A stretch of DNA of 64,000 nucleotides from NCBI GenBank assembly GCA_964558415.1, contig CAZLDI010000006.1, positions 99,121-163,120 on the forward strand, read 5' to 3'. Shown here one piece after another: positions 22,013-30,854 of the stretch. A program made the translations under genes and the position numbers. Source of the stretch: CAZLDI01 sp964558415. Lineage in GTDB: Bacteria > Chloroflexota > Dehalococcoidia > SM23-28-2 > RBG-16-64-32. Position 1 is the first letter of the stretch; the number at the start of each line of letters is the position of its first letter. The notes beneath the pieces are model-generated. The model did not search any database, had not been told where the DNA came from, and saw nothing but the letters and a program-made list of their open reading frames with translations.

Positions 22013-22789
22013 TCATTGAAAGGAAGGATGGTCGCCAAATCGTAAATCCAGGACGTGTCCGGTCATGGACTCCCGTCCCAGCCGCTGTTCGATCGCCTCC
22101 CATACCGCAAGCTTGTAGTCGATGTTCTGGCTGTCCCCCATGACCACCCGATAGCCGGTGTCCGTCACGACGGTGAGCCCCTTGTCCGCCGAGTACTCCG
22201 CCGAGGCTACGTTCAGTGCCAGCTCCTCAGGTACTCTCTGTCTCAGAGCATGCACAAGGGCTACGGCATCAGCGTCTACGTGGTCCCCCGGGATCAAGCG
22301 CCCCGGGTTCGTAAGGTCAACGATCACCGGCGCCCCCTCCGCAGGTTGGGGCGAAGGAAGAACGACGCCAGCCCCGTCGATCACGTAGTGCAGATCCCCC
22401 ACTTGCCAGATGCCCCAGGCCGTCCGTTCTACGATCTGAATGCGGATTCCCTGCGGCCAGCGACGCTGGATCTGTACCGACTCGACCATCGGCAGGCGCG
22501 CTATGCGCTCGCGAGCTGCGCCCGCGTCCAGGGTGAGCATGCTGTCCCCATGGAAGGCGGCAAGTCCACGCACCTCCGACTCGCTGACCGTGGCGACGCC
22601 GAGGACTTCAACCTTGTGTACGCGCATGGCCGGCGACTGGTAGAGCGCCACGAGTAGGCCCAGCGCCGCGACCACCCCCATCGCCGCGGCGATGCGCCGA
22701 AGACGCGCCCGACGCATCCGCCTGGATGTCCTGTCGTCAACCAGGACTTGCGCCTTCACCACGCGCGGGCGGGCCGGCCTACCGGGCAC
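22013..22789 (-). CDS. ftsQ: Cell division protein FtsQ/DivIB
   Basis: A 258-residue bitopic membrane protein of the divisome. It has a basic cytoplasmic N-terminus (RTSRRMRRARLRR), one membrane helix at about 33-50, then a POTRA domain (VHKVEVLGVATVSESEV ... MLTLDAGAARERIARLP) and the FtsQ beta domain (WGIWQVGDLHYVIDGAGVVL). The GTG start at 22789 overlaps the end of ddl by 11 nt. Low sequence conservation is normal for the family; the domain order and location make the call safe. Confidence 0.92.
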   Translation of the reverse strand: MPGRPARPRVVKAQVLVDDRTSRRMRRARLRRIAAAMGVVAALGLLVALYQSPAMRVHKVEVLGVATVSESEVRGLAAFHGDSMLTLDAGAARERIARLPMVESVQIQRRWPQGIRIQIVERTAWGIWQVGDLHYVIDGAGVVLPSPQPAEGAPVIVDLTNPGRLIPGDHVDADAVALVHALRQRVPEELALNVASAEYSADKGLTVVTDTGYRVVMGDSQNIDYKLAVWEAIEQRLGRESMTGHVLDLRFGDHPSFQ

Positions 22790-23864
22790 GGAAGTTCTCC
22801 TGGTGACGCTCGAGACCCAGCTCTATCAGCCGCGTTATCAGGTCGCGATACGAGAGTCCGGCGTACTCCCAGAGCTTCGGGTACATGCTCATCGGCGTGA
22901 ATCCGGGGATCGTGTTCACCTCGTTCAAGTAGAGCCGGTCGTCAGCGGTGAGGAAGAAATCGACGCGGGCAAAGCCGGCGCAGTCGATGGACTTGTAAGC
23001 CTCGAGGGCCAGCCGCTGCAACCGCTCTGACGTATCACGCGGAATGTCCGCTGGAATGTGCAGTCGCGTGTTTGGGTCGTCGTACTTGGCGTGATAGTCG
23101 TAGAACTCACTGCTGAACGTGATCTCGCCCGCCGGCGATGCCTCAGGGTCATCGTTGCCCAGGATCGCGGTCTCGACCTCGCGACAGTCGATCGCCTGCT
23201 CCACGAGCACCTTCCGGTCATAGCGGAACGCCTCCACGATCGCCTCTTCCAGGTCCTCTCGCGATCGTGCCTTTGATGTACCGATGCTCGAGCCGCTGTT
23301 CGCCGGCTTCACGAAGCACGGGTAACCGATCGTCACCTCAGCAGCCCCGGTGACGCGTGCAGGATCGGTCCGCCAGTCAGAGCGCCGAATAAGCACGTCA
23401 TCCGCCACCGGAAAGCCGTGATAGCGGAAGAACGTCTTCTGAAGCGCCTTGTCCATACCGATTGCGCTGGCCGCGACGCCGGCGCCGACATAGGGCACTC
23501 CGGCCAGTTCAAGGAACCCTTGAAGCGTGCCGTCTTCACCGTTGGTTCCGTGGATCAACGGGAACACGATGTCGATCCGCCGGATCGCTGCGAACACCTG
23601 CGTGCGGTGCAGAATGCCGTTACCTAGAGGCTCGTCGAGGCCGCGCAGCCGCTCCGAACGGATGCGAGCCAGCGCCTGGGCCGTCTGTGGCGGCGTCAGC
23701 CAGGTGCCCTGGCGGGTCACGCCGATTGGCACCGCCTGGAAGCGGTCCGCGTCCAGGGCCGCCATCACGCCCTGCGCCGAAACGACGGAAACCTCATGCT
23801 CTGCCGACCGGCCGCCGAAGAGGATGCCAACCTTGAGTCGCTTGTCGCGCCTCGCCGCGGTCAC
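22779..23864 (-). CDS. ddl: D-alanine--D-alanine ligase
   Basis: An ATP-grasp enzyme of 361 residues that makes the D-Ala-D-Ala dipeptide for peptidoglycan. Seen: GILFGGRSAEHEVSVVSAQG at the start, HGTNGEDGTLQGFLEL, PCFVKPANSGSSIGTSKA (ATP-grasp), and the metal-binding RVDFFLTADDRLYLNEVNTI followed by PGFTPMSMYPK. The SMYP loop and the size fit D-Ala-D-Ala rather than D-Ala-D-Lac ligases. It overlaps murB by 4 nt. Confidence 0.96.
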   Translation of the reverse strand: MTAARRDKRLKVGILFGGRSAEHEVSVVSAQGVMAALDADRFQAVPIGVTRQGTWLTPPQTAQALARIRSERLRGLDEPLGNGILHRTQVFAAIRRIDIVFPLIHGTNGEDGTLQGFLELAGVPYVGAGVAASAIGMDKALQKTFFRYHGFPVADDVLIRRSDWRTDPARVTGAAEVTIGYPCFVKPANSGSSIGTSKARSREDLEEAIVEAFRYDRKVLVEQAIDCREVETAILGNDDPEASPAGEITFSSEFYDYHAKYDDPNTRLHIPADIPRDTSERLQRLALEAYKSIDCAGFARVDFFLTADDRLYLNEVNTIPGFTPMSMYPKLWEYAGLSYRDLITRLIELGLERHQENFRAR

Positions 23865-24778
23865 GCGAACTCTCCCACGAACGCCACCTCGGGTTCGAGT
23901 TCCACGCGGAACCGTTGTCGCACACTGGCCTGGGTGAGCTCGATCAGTGCCATGATGTCGCCGGCCTTCGCGCCACCCAGATTAAGGATGAAGTTGCTGT
24001 GCAGCTCTGAGATCTGTGCGTTGCCGCTGCGATGGCCGCGCAACCCCACCTGGTCTACATACCACCACGACGGATGGCCTGGAGGGTTCTTGAAGACAGA
24101 GCCGCAATTGCGGCCCGGCGGCTGGGCGGCCTTCCGCAGCCGGTCAAACTCCTTCACGCGCGCCTTCAGCGTGCCTGGATCGCCTTGCTCTAGCCGCAGG
24201 TCCACGGTCAGTACCACCGCGTCCGTTATCTCGCCGCGGGCGAACGCACTGTCACGATAGCTCAGGTCCAGCTCCTCGCGGGACAACTCCCGTACTATCC
24301 CCCCCGCATCTGCCAGACGCGCGCCCTTGATTACGTTGCTGAGGCTGTGGTCGTAGGCGCCCGCGTTAGAGAATACGGCGCCACCCAGGCTGCCCGGGAT
24401 CCCGCACGCCCACTCGATGCCACCATACCCCGCTGCCGAGAAACGCCGCGCGAGACTAGCGAAGCTGACGCCGCTGGCCACCCGCGCCTTGAGCCCAGTG
24501 CCGTTCTGCGCCGGGCCGTCTATGGCGTCGGTGCGGTTCTCTATCGTCAGACCTCTGATGCCGCCGTCGCCGATCAGGATGTTCGACCCCGAACCGAATA
24601 CGAACACGGGGAGACCGTGCAGGCGTCCGGCTGCGTAAGCCAGCCGCAGCTGCTCCTCCGTCCGGGCGATCGCGTACAAGTCAGCCGGTCCGCCCACGCC
24701 GAACGTCACGTGGCGGGCCATGGGCTCCTGCAGTCGCACCTCCATCATCCTTCGTAACTGGGGGAGAAGCTCGCTCAT
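23861..24778 (-). CDS. murB: UDP-N-acetylenolpyruvoylglucosamine reductase
   Basis: A 305-residue flavoprotein that reduces UDP-GlcNAc-enolpyruvate to UDP-MurNAc. Seen: TFGVGGPADLYAIARTEEQL, VFGSGSNILIGDGGIRGL (FAD), ACGIPGSLGGAVFSNAGAY, RNCGSVFKNP with the catalytic Ser, and the final ELEPEVAFVGEF with the catalytic Glu. The gene lacks the long insertion of E. coli-type MurB, so it is type II. The frame runs far upstream over murC, but the ATG at 24778, overlapping the murC stop by 4 nt, is the true start. Confidence 0.95.
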   Translation of the reverse strand: MSELLPQLRRMMEVRLQEPMARHVTFGVGGPADLYAIARTEEQLRLAYAAGRLHGLPVFVFGSGSNILIGDGGIRGLTIENRTDAIDGPAQNGTGLKARVASGVSFASLARRFSAAGYGGIEWACGIPGSLGGAVFSNAGAYDHSLSNVIKGARLADAGGIVRELSREELDLSYRDSAFARGEITDAVVLTVDLRLEQGDPGTLKARVKEFDRLRKAAQPPGRNCGSVFKNPPGHPSWWYVDQVGLRGHRSGNAQISELHSNFILNLGGAKAGDIMALIELTQASVRQRFRVELEPEVAFVGEFA

Positions 24779-26181
24779 CGCTGCCTCAGTAGCTCCAGCA
24801 CCATGGGACCCACCTTGTCCACGTCCCCGGCCCCGATCGTGAAGAACACGTCTCCAGGCACGAGCTGGTCGGCTGTCGTACCCGCGCTCTCTTCGAGCGT
24901 CCCCGCGAAGTGCGCTGCCGGCGCGACGATCTCTCTCGCCAGCTCCTCCGCGCTCATGCCCGCTGAAGGCTCCTCTCGCGCCGCGTACGTCTCCGCAATC
25001 AGCAGGGCGTCGCAGCCCTGAAAGCACGTGCGAAAGCCGTCCAGCAAATACGAGGTTCTGGTATAGGTGTGCGGTTGGAACAAGCAAACGAGCCGCCGGC
25101 CCCGAAACCGCTCTCGGGCGGCCGCCAGAGTAGCCCGCACCTCCGTCGGGTGATGGGCGTAATCGTCCATCACTGTAACCCCTGCCGCCTCGCCGACGAG
25201 CTCGAAGCGCCGGCGAACGCCGCGGAATTCGGAGATAGCTGACTGCATCTCCTGCGCCGAGAGTCCCAGAACCTGGCCAACGGCTATGGCCCCGAGCGAG
25301 TTGGTTACGTTGTGAACGCCGGGTAATAACGTTTCTACCGTCCCCCACTGCTGTTTCCGCAATTCTACCATAAAAGTTGATGTGTCTATACCCTTTCGCG
25401 AAATATCTCTCGCGGTCCAGTCCGCTTCCGGGCTAAGACCGTAAGAGACGACGTGGACGGGGTGCGTCACGTCGTCTCTTACGGTCGGGGGAAGGAGCGC
25501 CTGCAAGGCAGGGGAGTCCGCGCAGGCGATGATGTATCCGTTGTCTTCAACTCTGGAGAGGAACCGTTTGAAAGTCTGCGTTAGCGTCTCGAACGACCCG
25601 TAGTAATCTAAGTGGTCCGGCTCGATATTCGTCACGAGCGCCACATGCGGCCGGTAGTTCAGGAAGGCGCCGTCGTACTCATCCGCCTCGACTACAAAGT
25701 GTGGGCCGTCCCCCGGCGCCACGTTCGTGCTCAGATTGATCATCTCGCCGCCCAGCATGATTGTGGGCGACCGTCCGGCATGATGCAGCATAAACGCGAC
25801 AAGCGAAGACGTCGTGGTCTTGCCGTGCGTGCCGGCGATGGCGATGACCTGCTTGCCGTCGGCGAGAAGCGCCACCATTTCCCCCCGCTTGATAGTCGTG
25901 ACCCCGCGCCGGAGGGCCTCCGCCAGCTCAGGGTTGTCATTCCGGGCGGCCGACGTATATACAACCATCTCGGCGTCCCCCACGTTCGCGGCGTCGTGGC
26001 CCCTGATCACGGTCACTCCCAACTGCTCCAGCTTCGATGTGAGCGGGGAAAGGCTGAGGTCGGACCCGGACACGGTGTGCCCCCTGTGCCTCAAGATCGT
26101 GGCGATGCCGGACATGTGTATGCCGCCCACCCCTACGAGGTGGACCCGCTGCGGAATGGCGCGCACGCCCGTGTCGTTCAC
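24775..26181 (-). CDS. murC: UDP-N-acetylmuramate--L-alanine ligase
   Basis: A 468-residue Mur ligase adding the first amino acid of the stem peptide. The N-terminal HLVGVGGIHMSGIATILRHR carries His where the textbook MurC has Gly, a variant I associate with Chloroflexota. The ATP loop is AGTHGKTTTSSL, then EADEYDGAFL and the C-terminal domain VMDDYAHHPTEV and LFQPHTYTRT. The GTG start at 26181 overlaps the murG stop by 4 nt (GTGA). Confidence 0.96.
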   Translation of the reverse strand: MNDTGVRAIPQRVHLVGVGGIHMSGIATILRHRGHTVSGSDLSLSPLTSKLEQLGVTVIRGHDAANVGDAEMVVYTSAARNDNPELAEALRRGVTTIKRGEMVALLADGKQVIAIAGTHGKTTTSSLVAFMLHHAGRSPTIMLGGEMINLSTNVAPGDGPHFVVEADEYDGAFLNYRPHVALVTNIEPDHLDYYGSFETLTQTFKRFLSRVEDNGYIIACADSPALQALLPPTVRDDVTHPVHVVSYGLSPEADWTARDISRKGIDTSTFMVELRKQQWGTVETLLPGVHNVTNSLGAIAVGQVLGLSAQEMQSAISEFRGVRRRFELVGEAAGVTVMDDYAHHPTEVRATLAAARERFRGRRLVCLFQPHTYTRTSYLLDGFRTCFQGCDALLIAETYAAREEPSAGMSAEELAREIVAPAAHFAGTLEESAGTTADQLVPGDVFFTIGAGDVDKVGPMVLELLRQR

Positions 26182-27287
26182 CTAACGCCATCTCCCGACA
26201 GCTCAATAAGGATGCGCGCAATGCGCCGGGCCGCGTCGGGCCTCGCCAGGCGGCGAGACGCGTTGCCCATGCTCTTCAGCTTGCGCTCATCGTGCAGAAG
26301 CTCACCCACGACAGGGAGAATGCGGTGCAACTCGCTGTCCTCCAGAACGATTGCGGCGTCGTGCTTCGCCATGTACCTTGCGTTCACCCGCTGGTGGCCG
26401 CCGGCGTAGGGGTAGGGGACGAGAACGGCAGGCAAGCCGATTGCCGGAAGTTCGCCGAGGACCGACGCCCCGGAACGGCACACGGCCAGGTCCGCTGACG
26501 CCATCGCCCACGGCGTCTCGTCGTGCAGGTAGGCGTAGAGGTGATAGCGGCTTTGAAGGGTGCCCGGAAGCGCGTCGCGAATCTCAGCCAGCCACGGCTC
26601 GTCTGCGTGGCCGCACAAGTGCAACACTTCACATAACTCTAACAGACTCGGAAGATCGGAGGCGATCGCCCTGTTGATGCTATGGGCGCCCTGGGACGCG
26701 CCGGTCACGAACAGCACTTTCTCCTCGGGGTCCAGGCCCAGGCGTTGTCGCCCAGCGGCGCGGCTCGCCTGCCAGAACTCCTGCCGCACCGGGTAGCCGG
26801 TGACGACCGTTCTCGAGCTCGGGAGACGGCGCACGGTCTCGATGGCTGTGACAGCCACACGTTGCGCCAGGCCGGCTATCGCGCGCACTGCCCATCCGGG
26901 GTAGAGGTCAGGCAGGTAGACCGCAAGCGGTACTCCCTTCGTCCGCGCGGCTAGCGCGACGGGGAAGCCCGCGTAGCCGCCGGTGGACAGCACCGCGTGA
27001 GGCTTGAATTCTCTCAGCGCGTCGCGAGCTTGGCTCGTACCCAGACCTATTTTGAAGCTGCTGGTCGCCATCTCCCAGGGCATACGCCCCCGGATGGGTG
27101 CCGACGCGATCGCTCGAACTGCCAGGCCGGCACGTTCGACGATACTCGTCTCCGCGCTCGCACCGGAACCCAGGTAGAGGATGTCCAGCCGTTCATCGGC
27201 GCCGAGTTCTTGTTGGAGAGCGTTGACGACGCTCAGGGCGGGATACACGTGCCCGCCAGTGCCGCCCCCGCAGAGCGCCAGTCTCAC
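26178..27287 (-). CDS. murG: MurG, lipid II-forming GlcNAc transferase
   Basis: A 369-residue peripheral membrane GT-B glycosyltransferase that adds GlcNAc to lipid I. Seen: ALCGGGTGGHVYPALSVV (G-loop 1), GYAGFPVALAARTKGVPLAV, VTGASQGAHSINRAI (G-loop 3), CRSGASVLGELPAIGLPAVL and PYPYAGGHQRVNARYM, which bind the UDP-sugar. It starts 4 nt inside the end of ftsW. Confidence 0.96.
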   Translation of the reverse strand: MRLALCGGGTGGHVYPALSVVNALQQELGADERLDILYLGSGASAETSIVERAGLAVRAIASAPIRGRMPWEMATSSFKIGLGTSQARDALREFKPHAVLSTGGYAGFPVALAARTKGVPLAVYLPDLYPGWAVRAIAGLAQRVAVTAIETVRRLPSSRTVVTGYPVRQEFWQASRAAGRQRLGLDPEEKVLFVTGASQGAHSINRAIASDLPSLLELCEVLHLCGHADEPWLAEIRDALPGTLQSRYHLYAYLHDETPWAMASADLAVCRSGASVLGELPAIGLPAVLVPYPYAGGHQRVNARYMAKHDAAIVLEDSELHRILPVVGELLHDERKLKSMGNASRRLARPDAARRIARILIELSGDGVR

Positions 27288-28483
27288 GAGAAATACCCTC
27301 CGTCCGGCCGCCTCGCCGGGCGTGCTCGCGCGTTGACGCGCGCCGCCGCAGGTTGCTCCGGACTGTAGCGCGAGACGCTGAGGAGGATCCCAACGGCCGC
27401 CAGTAACATGACGAGGGAAGAACCGCCGTAGCTAAGGAACGGCAAGGGGACGCCGGTGAGGGGGATGGTACGCGTGATTCCACCGATGTTGATCAAGGAC
27501 TGATAGGCGATCCAACTCACGATTCCGATGCAAAGTAACATCGCGAAGCGGTCTCGCGTGCGCAACGTCACAAGAATGCCTCGATAGATGAAGAAGGCGA
27601 AGACTGCGAGGATGCCCATCAGCCCGATGAAGCCGAGCTCCTCACCCAGGATGGCGAACACCCCGTCCGTGTGCGCCCCCGGCACGTAGAAGAACTTCTG
27701 ACGGCTCTCGCTCCACCCAAGCCCGAACGGACCGCCGCTGCCAAGCGCGACGAGAAGCTGGATGATCTGAAAGCCGCTACCCTGCGGATCAGCGTCGGGG
27801 TTCACGAACGACGCCAGCCGGTCCAGCTGATAGTCCCGGTTCAATACAACTGTGTAACTGATGGCGAATCCAACGCCGACAAGCAGGGCCAGGTGGTGCA
27901 GCGGCGCTCCGGCAATGAAGAACAGCGTGCTCGCCGTGAGCAGGATGATGACGGTCGTTCCCATGTCCGGCTCAGCGATAATCAACCCGCCCACGATGCC
28001 CAGGAGCAGGACGAATGGCACGAAGCCGAGCGAGAACCTGTCGATCTGCTGCCCTCGGCTGGCCAGCCAGGCCGCGATGTAGATGATCACCGCCAGCTTG
28101 GCGAACTCACTGGGTTGAATTGAGACGGGGCCAAATATCAGCCAGCGCGAGGCGCCGTTGCGTTCCACCCCGATCCCTGGAATCAGCACCGCAATCAGCG
28201 CTACGAACGCCAGTCCTAGCAACGGCACGCTGAGGGTTCGTAGCCGGTTATAGTCCATGCGCATGAAGACCACCATCGCTCCGACGCCGAGGATGGCGAA
28301 GACGGCCTGGCGCGCCACGAAGTAGTTCGTATCCCCGTACTCGTGATAACCGACGGCGAAGCTCGAGCTGTACACGGCGAGCATGCCGAGTATTACCAGC
28401 ATGGCGGTGGCGACCAGCAGCATGTAGTCAGGCGGGCCTGCCCTCAGCGCTCCCGCGCGGCGTCCCTCGGATTCGAACGTCAT
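27284..28483 (-). CDS. ftsW: FtsW, SEDS-family glycan polymerase of the divisome
   Basis: A polytopic membrane protein of 399 residues with about ten helices. It polymerises septal glycan with its partner FtsI. Typical segments are LAVYSSSFAVGYHEYGD, NGASRWLIFGPVSIQPSEFA with the catalytic region, VNPDADPQGSGFQIIQ and PLPFLSYGGSSLVMLLA near the end. The ATG at 28483 overlaps the murD stop by 4 nt; a longer upstream frame is only shadow. Placement between murD and murG supports FtsW over RodA. Confidence 0.95.
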   Translation of the reverse strand: MTFESEGRRAGALRAGPPDYMLLVATAMLVILGMLAVYSSSFAVGYHEYGDTNYFVARQAVFAILGVGAMVVFMRMDYNRLRTLSVPLLGLAFVALIAVLIPGIGVERNGASRWLIFGPVSIQPSEFAKLAVIIYIAAWLASRGQQIDRFSLGFVPFVLLLGIVGGLIIAEPDMGTTVIILLTASTLFFIAGAPLHHLALLVGVGFAISYTVVLNRDYQLDRLASFVNPDADPQGSGFQIIQLLVALGSGGPFGLGWSESRQKFFYVPGAHTDGVFAILGEELGFIGLMGILAVFAFFIYRGILVTLRTRDRFAMLLCIGIVSWIAYQSLINIGGITRTIPLTGVPLPFLSYGGSSLVMLLAAVGILLSVSRYSPEQPAAARVNARARPARRPDGGYFS

Positions 28484-29895
28484 CTCAGAGATGGTGCGGC
28501 CTCCTGGACCACCGCCCGGACAAGCGCGCGGAAGTGGTCCCCTCGCTGCTCGAAGTTCTCGTAGGCGTCGTAGCTTGTGCATGCTGGTGACAGCAGTATC
28601 ACGTCGCCGGCCTCGGCCGCCTGCCGCGCGGCCGCGACGGCCTCCGCCAGTGTGCCAACCCGTTCGATAGTGGCGGAGCGCTGAGGACCCGCTGATCCAA
28701 GCGCCTCCTCCAGCTTGCCCGCGGACTCGCCGAACACCACAACCGCGCGGCAGCGCCTGAGCGCCTCGCCCGCGAGCTCATCCAGCGGCAGATTCTTGTC
28801 GCGCCCGCCCAGAAGAAGGACGAGCGGCTCCGAGAAGGAGCGCAGGCCCGCCAGCGTGCGCTCCGGCGTGGTGGCGATGCTGTCGTTGTAGTAGTGCACA
28901 CCCTTCGCTTCGGTCACGAATTCCAGACGGTGCTGGACGCCCTGGAATGCCGCCACCGCGCAGGCGATCGCCTCCGCCGAGACACCGCAGGCGGTCGCAA
29001 TCGCGGCAGCCGCCAGGGCGTTCGCTACGTTGTGCCGCCCGCGCAGGCGGATGCTTTCGAGATCAAACAGTTCCTCCGTCCGCCCGCCCATACGGAGCAC
29101 CGCCGCGCCGTTGCAGCAGAACACGCCGTCCCCCCGGAGCTCTGGCTCCAACGTGAACCAGAGCAGCCGCCCCCTGACCTCTGGCCCCAATGCGCGGGTC
29201 TCGGGGTCGTCGAAGTTGAGGATGGCGACGTCTTCTGCGGTTTGGAATCTCAAGATGTTCGCCTTAAGTTGCCGATATTCGTCCCACGAGAACCGGTCCA
29301 GGTGATTCGGCGCGACGTTGAGTATCGCCGCTACGTGGGGGCTGCTATCCACCAACTGGAGCTGTGTGTGGCTTACTTCCAGCACGGCCCACGTGTAAGT
29401 CCTTACGTCCGCAAGATGGTCGAGCAGGCCGATTCCGATGTTGCCACCGACGAAGACTGGCCGTTCGTCCGCCTCGAACATTTCACGAACGAGAGCCGTC
29501 GTCGTCGTCTTGCCGCTCGAACCAGTTATCCCCGCCACCGGACCAGGGCACATCTCCAGGAAGAGGCCTGTCATGGACAGAATCGGGACGCCCTTCTCGC
29601 CGGCCAGTGCCAGCGCCGGCACGTTCAGCGGAACCCCCTGCGATACGAACACCAGGTCCGCGCCCGAGATGTCGTCCGACTGGTTGGAGCCCAGCGAGAG
29701 GCGCACGGTGAACTGAGCAATTTCCGCCAACGCCTCGGTGAGTTGCTCCCTGCTCTTGGAGTCGGAGACAGTAATCGATGCGCCCTGGCGGCTCAGGTAG
29801 CGCACGAGATCGACGCCCTCGACTCCCAGGCCCACCACGGTGACGCGCTTGTCCGCGAAGTCCAGCTGATCGAGCCGCCGGATATCCATGCTCAT
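28480..29895 (-). CDS. murD: UDP-N-acetylmuramoylalanine--D-glutamate ligase
   Basis: A 471-residue Mur ligase that adds D-Glu. It has a Rossmann start RVTVVGLGVEGVDLVRYLSR, the ATP loop GITGSSGKTTTTAL, NVAPNHLDRFSWDEY and the C-terminal YYNDSIATTPERTLAGL with LLLGGRDKN and LLSPACTSYDAYENFEQRG. The last segment is diagnostic for MurD. ATG at 29895 overlaps the mraY stop by 4 nt; a second ATG six bases on is also possible. Confidence 0.96.
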   Translation of the reverse strand: MSMDIRRLDQLDFADKRVTVVGLGVEGVDLVRYLSRQGASITVSDSKSREQLTEALAEIAQFTVRLSLGSNQSDDISGADLVFVSQGVPLNVPALALAGEKGVPILSMTGLFLEMCPGPVAGITGSSGKTTTTALVREMFEADERPVFVGGNIGIGLLDHLADVRTYTWAVLEVSHTQLQLVDSSPHVAAILNVAPNHLDRFSWDEYRQLKANILRFQTAEDVAILNFDDPETRALGPEVRGRLLWFTLEPELRGDGVFCCNGAAVLRMGGRTEELFDLESIRLRGRHNVANALAAAAIATACGVSAEAIACAVAAFQGVQHRLEFVTEAKGVHYYNDSIATTPERTLAGLRSFSEPLVLLLGGRDKNLPLDELAGEALRRCRAVVVFGESAGKLEEALGSAGPQRSATIERVGTLAEAVAAARQAAEAGDVILLSPACTSYDAYENFEQRGDHFRALVRAVVQEAAPSLR

Positions 29896-30854
29896 ACCTC
29901 CAGCGCCAGAATGATCCCAACCGCGGCGCCCAGCGCGCCCAGAATCCACGCCCTCTGCACTACCTGTACCTCGCTCCAGCCGATCGCCTCGAAGTGGTGG
30001 TGAAGCGGCGCCATGCGCAAGATGCGCTTACCGCCTGTCAGTCTGAAGTATCCGATCTGGACCGCGTCCGAAAGGCCTTCCAGCACAAACACGATGCCGA
30101 TGATCGGCAGCAGGATCCAGTGTCCCGTCATGAAGGCAACCACCGCCAACCCGCCCCCCAGCGCCAGGGCGCCTGTGTCGCCCATGAACGCCTGTGCAGG
30201 GTGGGAGTTATGCCAGAGGAAGCCCAGGTTGGCGCCTGCCACCGTAAGGCAGAAGGCGCCAAGGAACTCCTGCTCCTGGAAGAGCGCGATGAAGCCGTAC
30301 GCCGCGAACGCAATCGCGACCGTACCGGCAACCAGCCCATCCAGCCCATCCGTGACGGCAACTCCGCCTGCCGTAAGGACAACCGTCGCCACCGCGATGG
30401 CGATGTAGAGCGCGCCTAGGTCATGCCGCCCACCTTCATAGGGGATATTAACGGCTGACAACTCTAGCCCTTCGTACAGCCCAGCGGCAGCGGCCCCTCC
30501 GATGCCGAGGAAGGCGAGAAGCTTCATCCGCCTGGTAAGGGCGTGCTGTTCTCTGCCCTGGAGAGAGCCGGCGTCGTCCAGGCAACCGAGTAGCGAGAGC
30601 GCGCCCATGATGGCCAGCGGCAGCCCGATTGAATAGCGGCCGAAAAAGTTACCGCCCACAGTGAAAGCCGCGATTGCCGCCACGATGATCAGGCCGCCCA
30701 TGGTGGGAGTGCCGGCTTTCGCCTGATGGCTCTCCGGGCCCCACTCGCTGATCTCCTTGCCGATGTTCAGGCGGCGCAGCTGCGCGACCGCCGGATATCC
30801 CGCAAGGACCGTCGCCACCAGCGTCAGAGATCCCAACGTGATCGCATATATCAT
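29892..30854 (-). CDS. mraY: MraY, phospho-MurNAc-pentapeptide transferase
   Basis: A membrane enzyme of 320 residues making lipid I from UDP-MurNAc-pentapeptide and undecaprenyl phosphate. Seen: HQAKAGTPTMGGLIIVAA, the Mg-binding GCLDDAGSLQ, VAVTDGLDGLVAGTVAI, HPAQAFMGDTGALALGG and PLHHHFEAIGWSE. About ten membrane helices. Somewhat shorter than the usual 330-360 residues but with all motifs. ATGA overlap with murF. Confidence 0.96.
   Translation of the reverse strand: MIYAITLGSLTLVATVLAGYPAVAQLRRLNIGKEISEWGPESHQAKAGTPTMGGLIIVAAIAAFTVGGNFFGRYSIGLPLAIMGALSLLGCLDDAGSLQGREQHALTRRMKLLAFLGIGGAAAAGLYEGLELSAVNIPYEGGRHDLGALYIAIAVATVVLTAGGVAVTDGLDGLVAGTVAIAFAAYGFIALFQEQEFLGAFCLTVAGANLGFLWHNSHPAQAFMGDTGALALGGGLAVVAFMTGHWILLPIIGIVFVLEGLSDAVQIGYFRLTGGKRILRMAPLHHHFEAIGWSEVQVVQRAWILGALGAAVGIILALEV

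Noticed and set aside
24779..25348. Long N-terminal extension of MurB
   Set aside because: It lies antiparallel in frame over murC and has no conserved sequence; the ATGA start at 24778 gives the normal protein.
24775..26181. GGIHMS instead of GGIGMS in MurC as a broken site
   Set aside because: The rest of the enzyme is intact and I associate this variant with Chloroflexota MurC; treated as a lineage feature.
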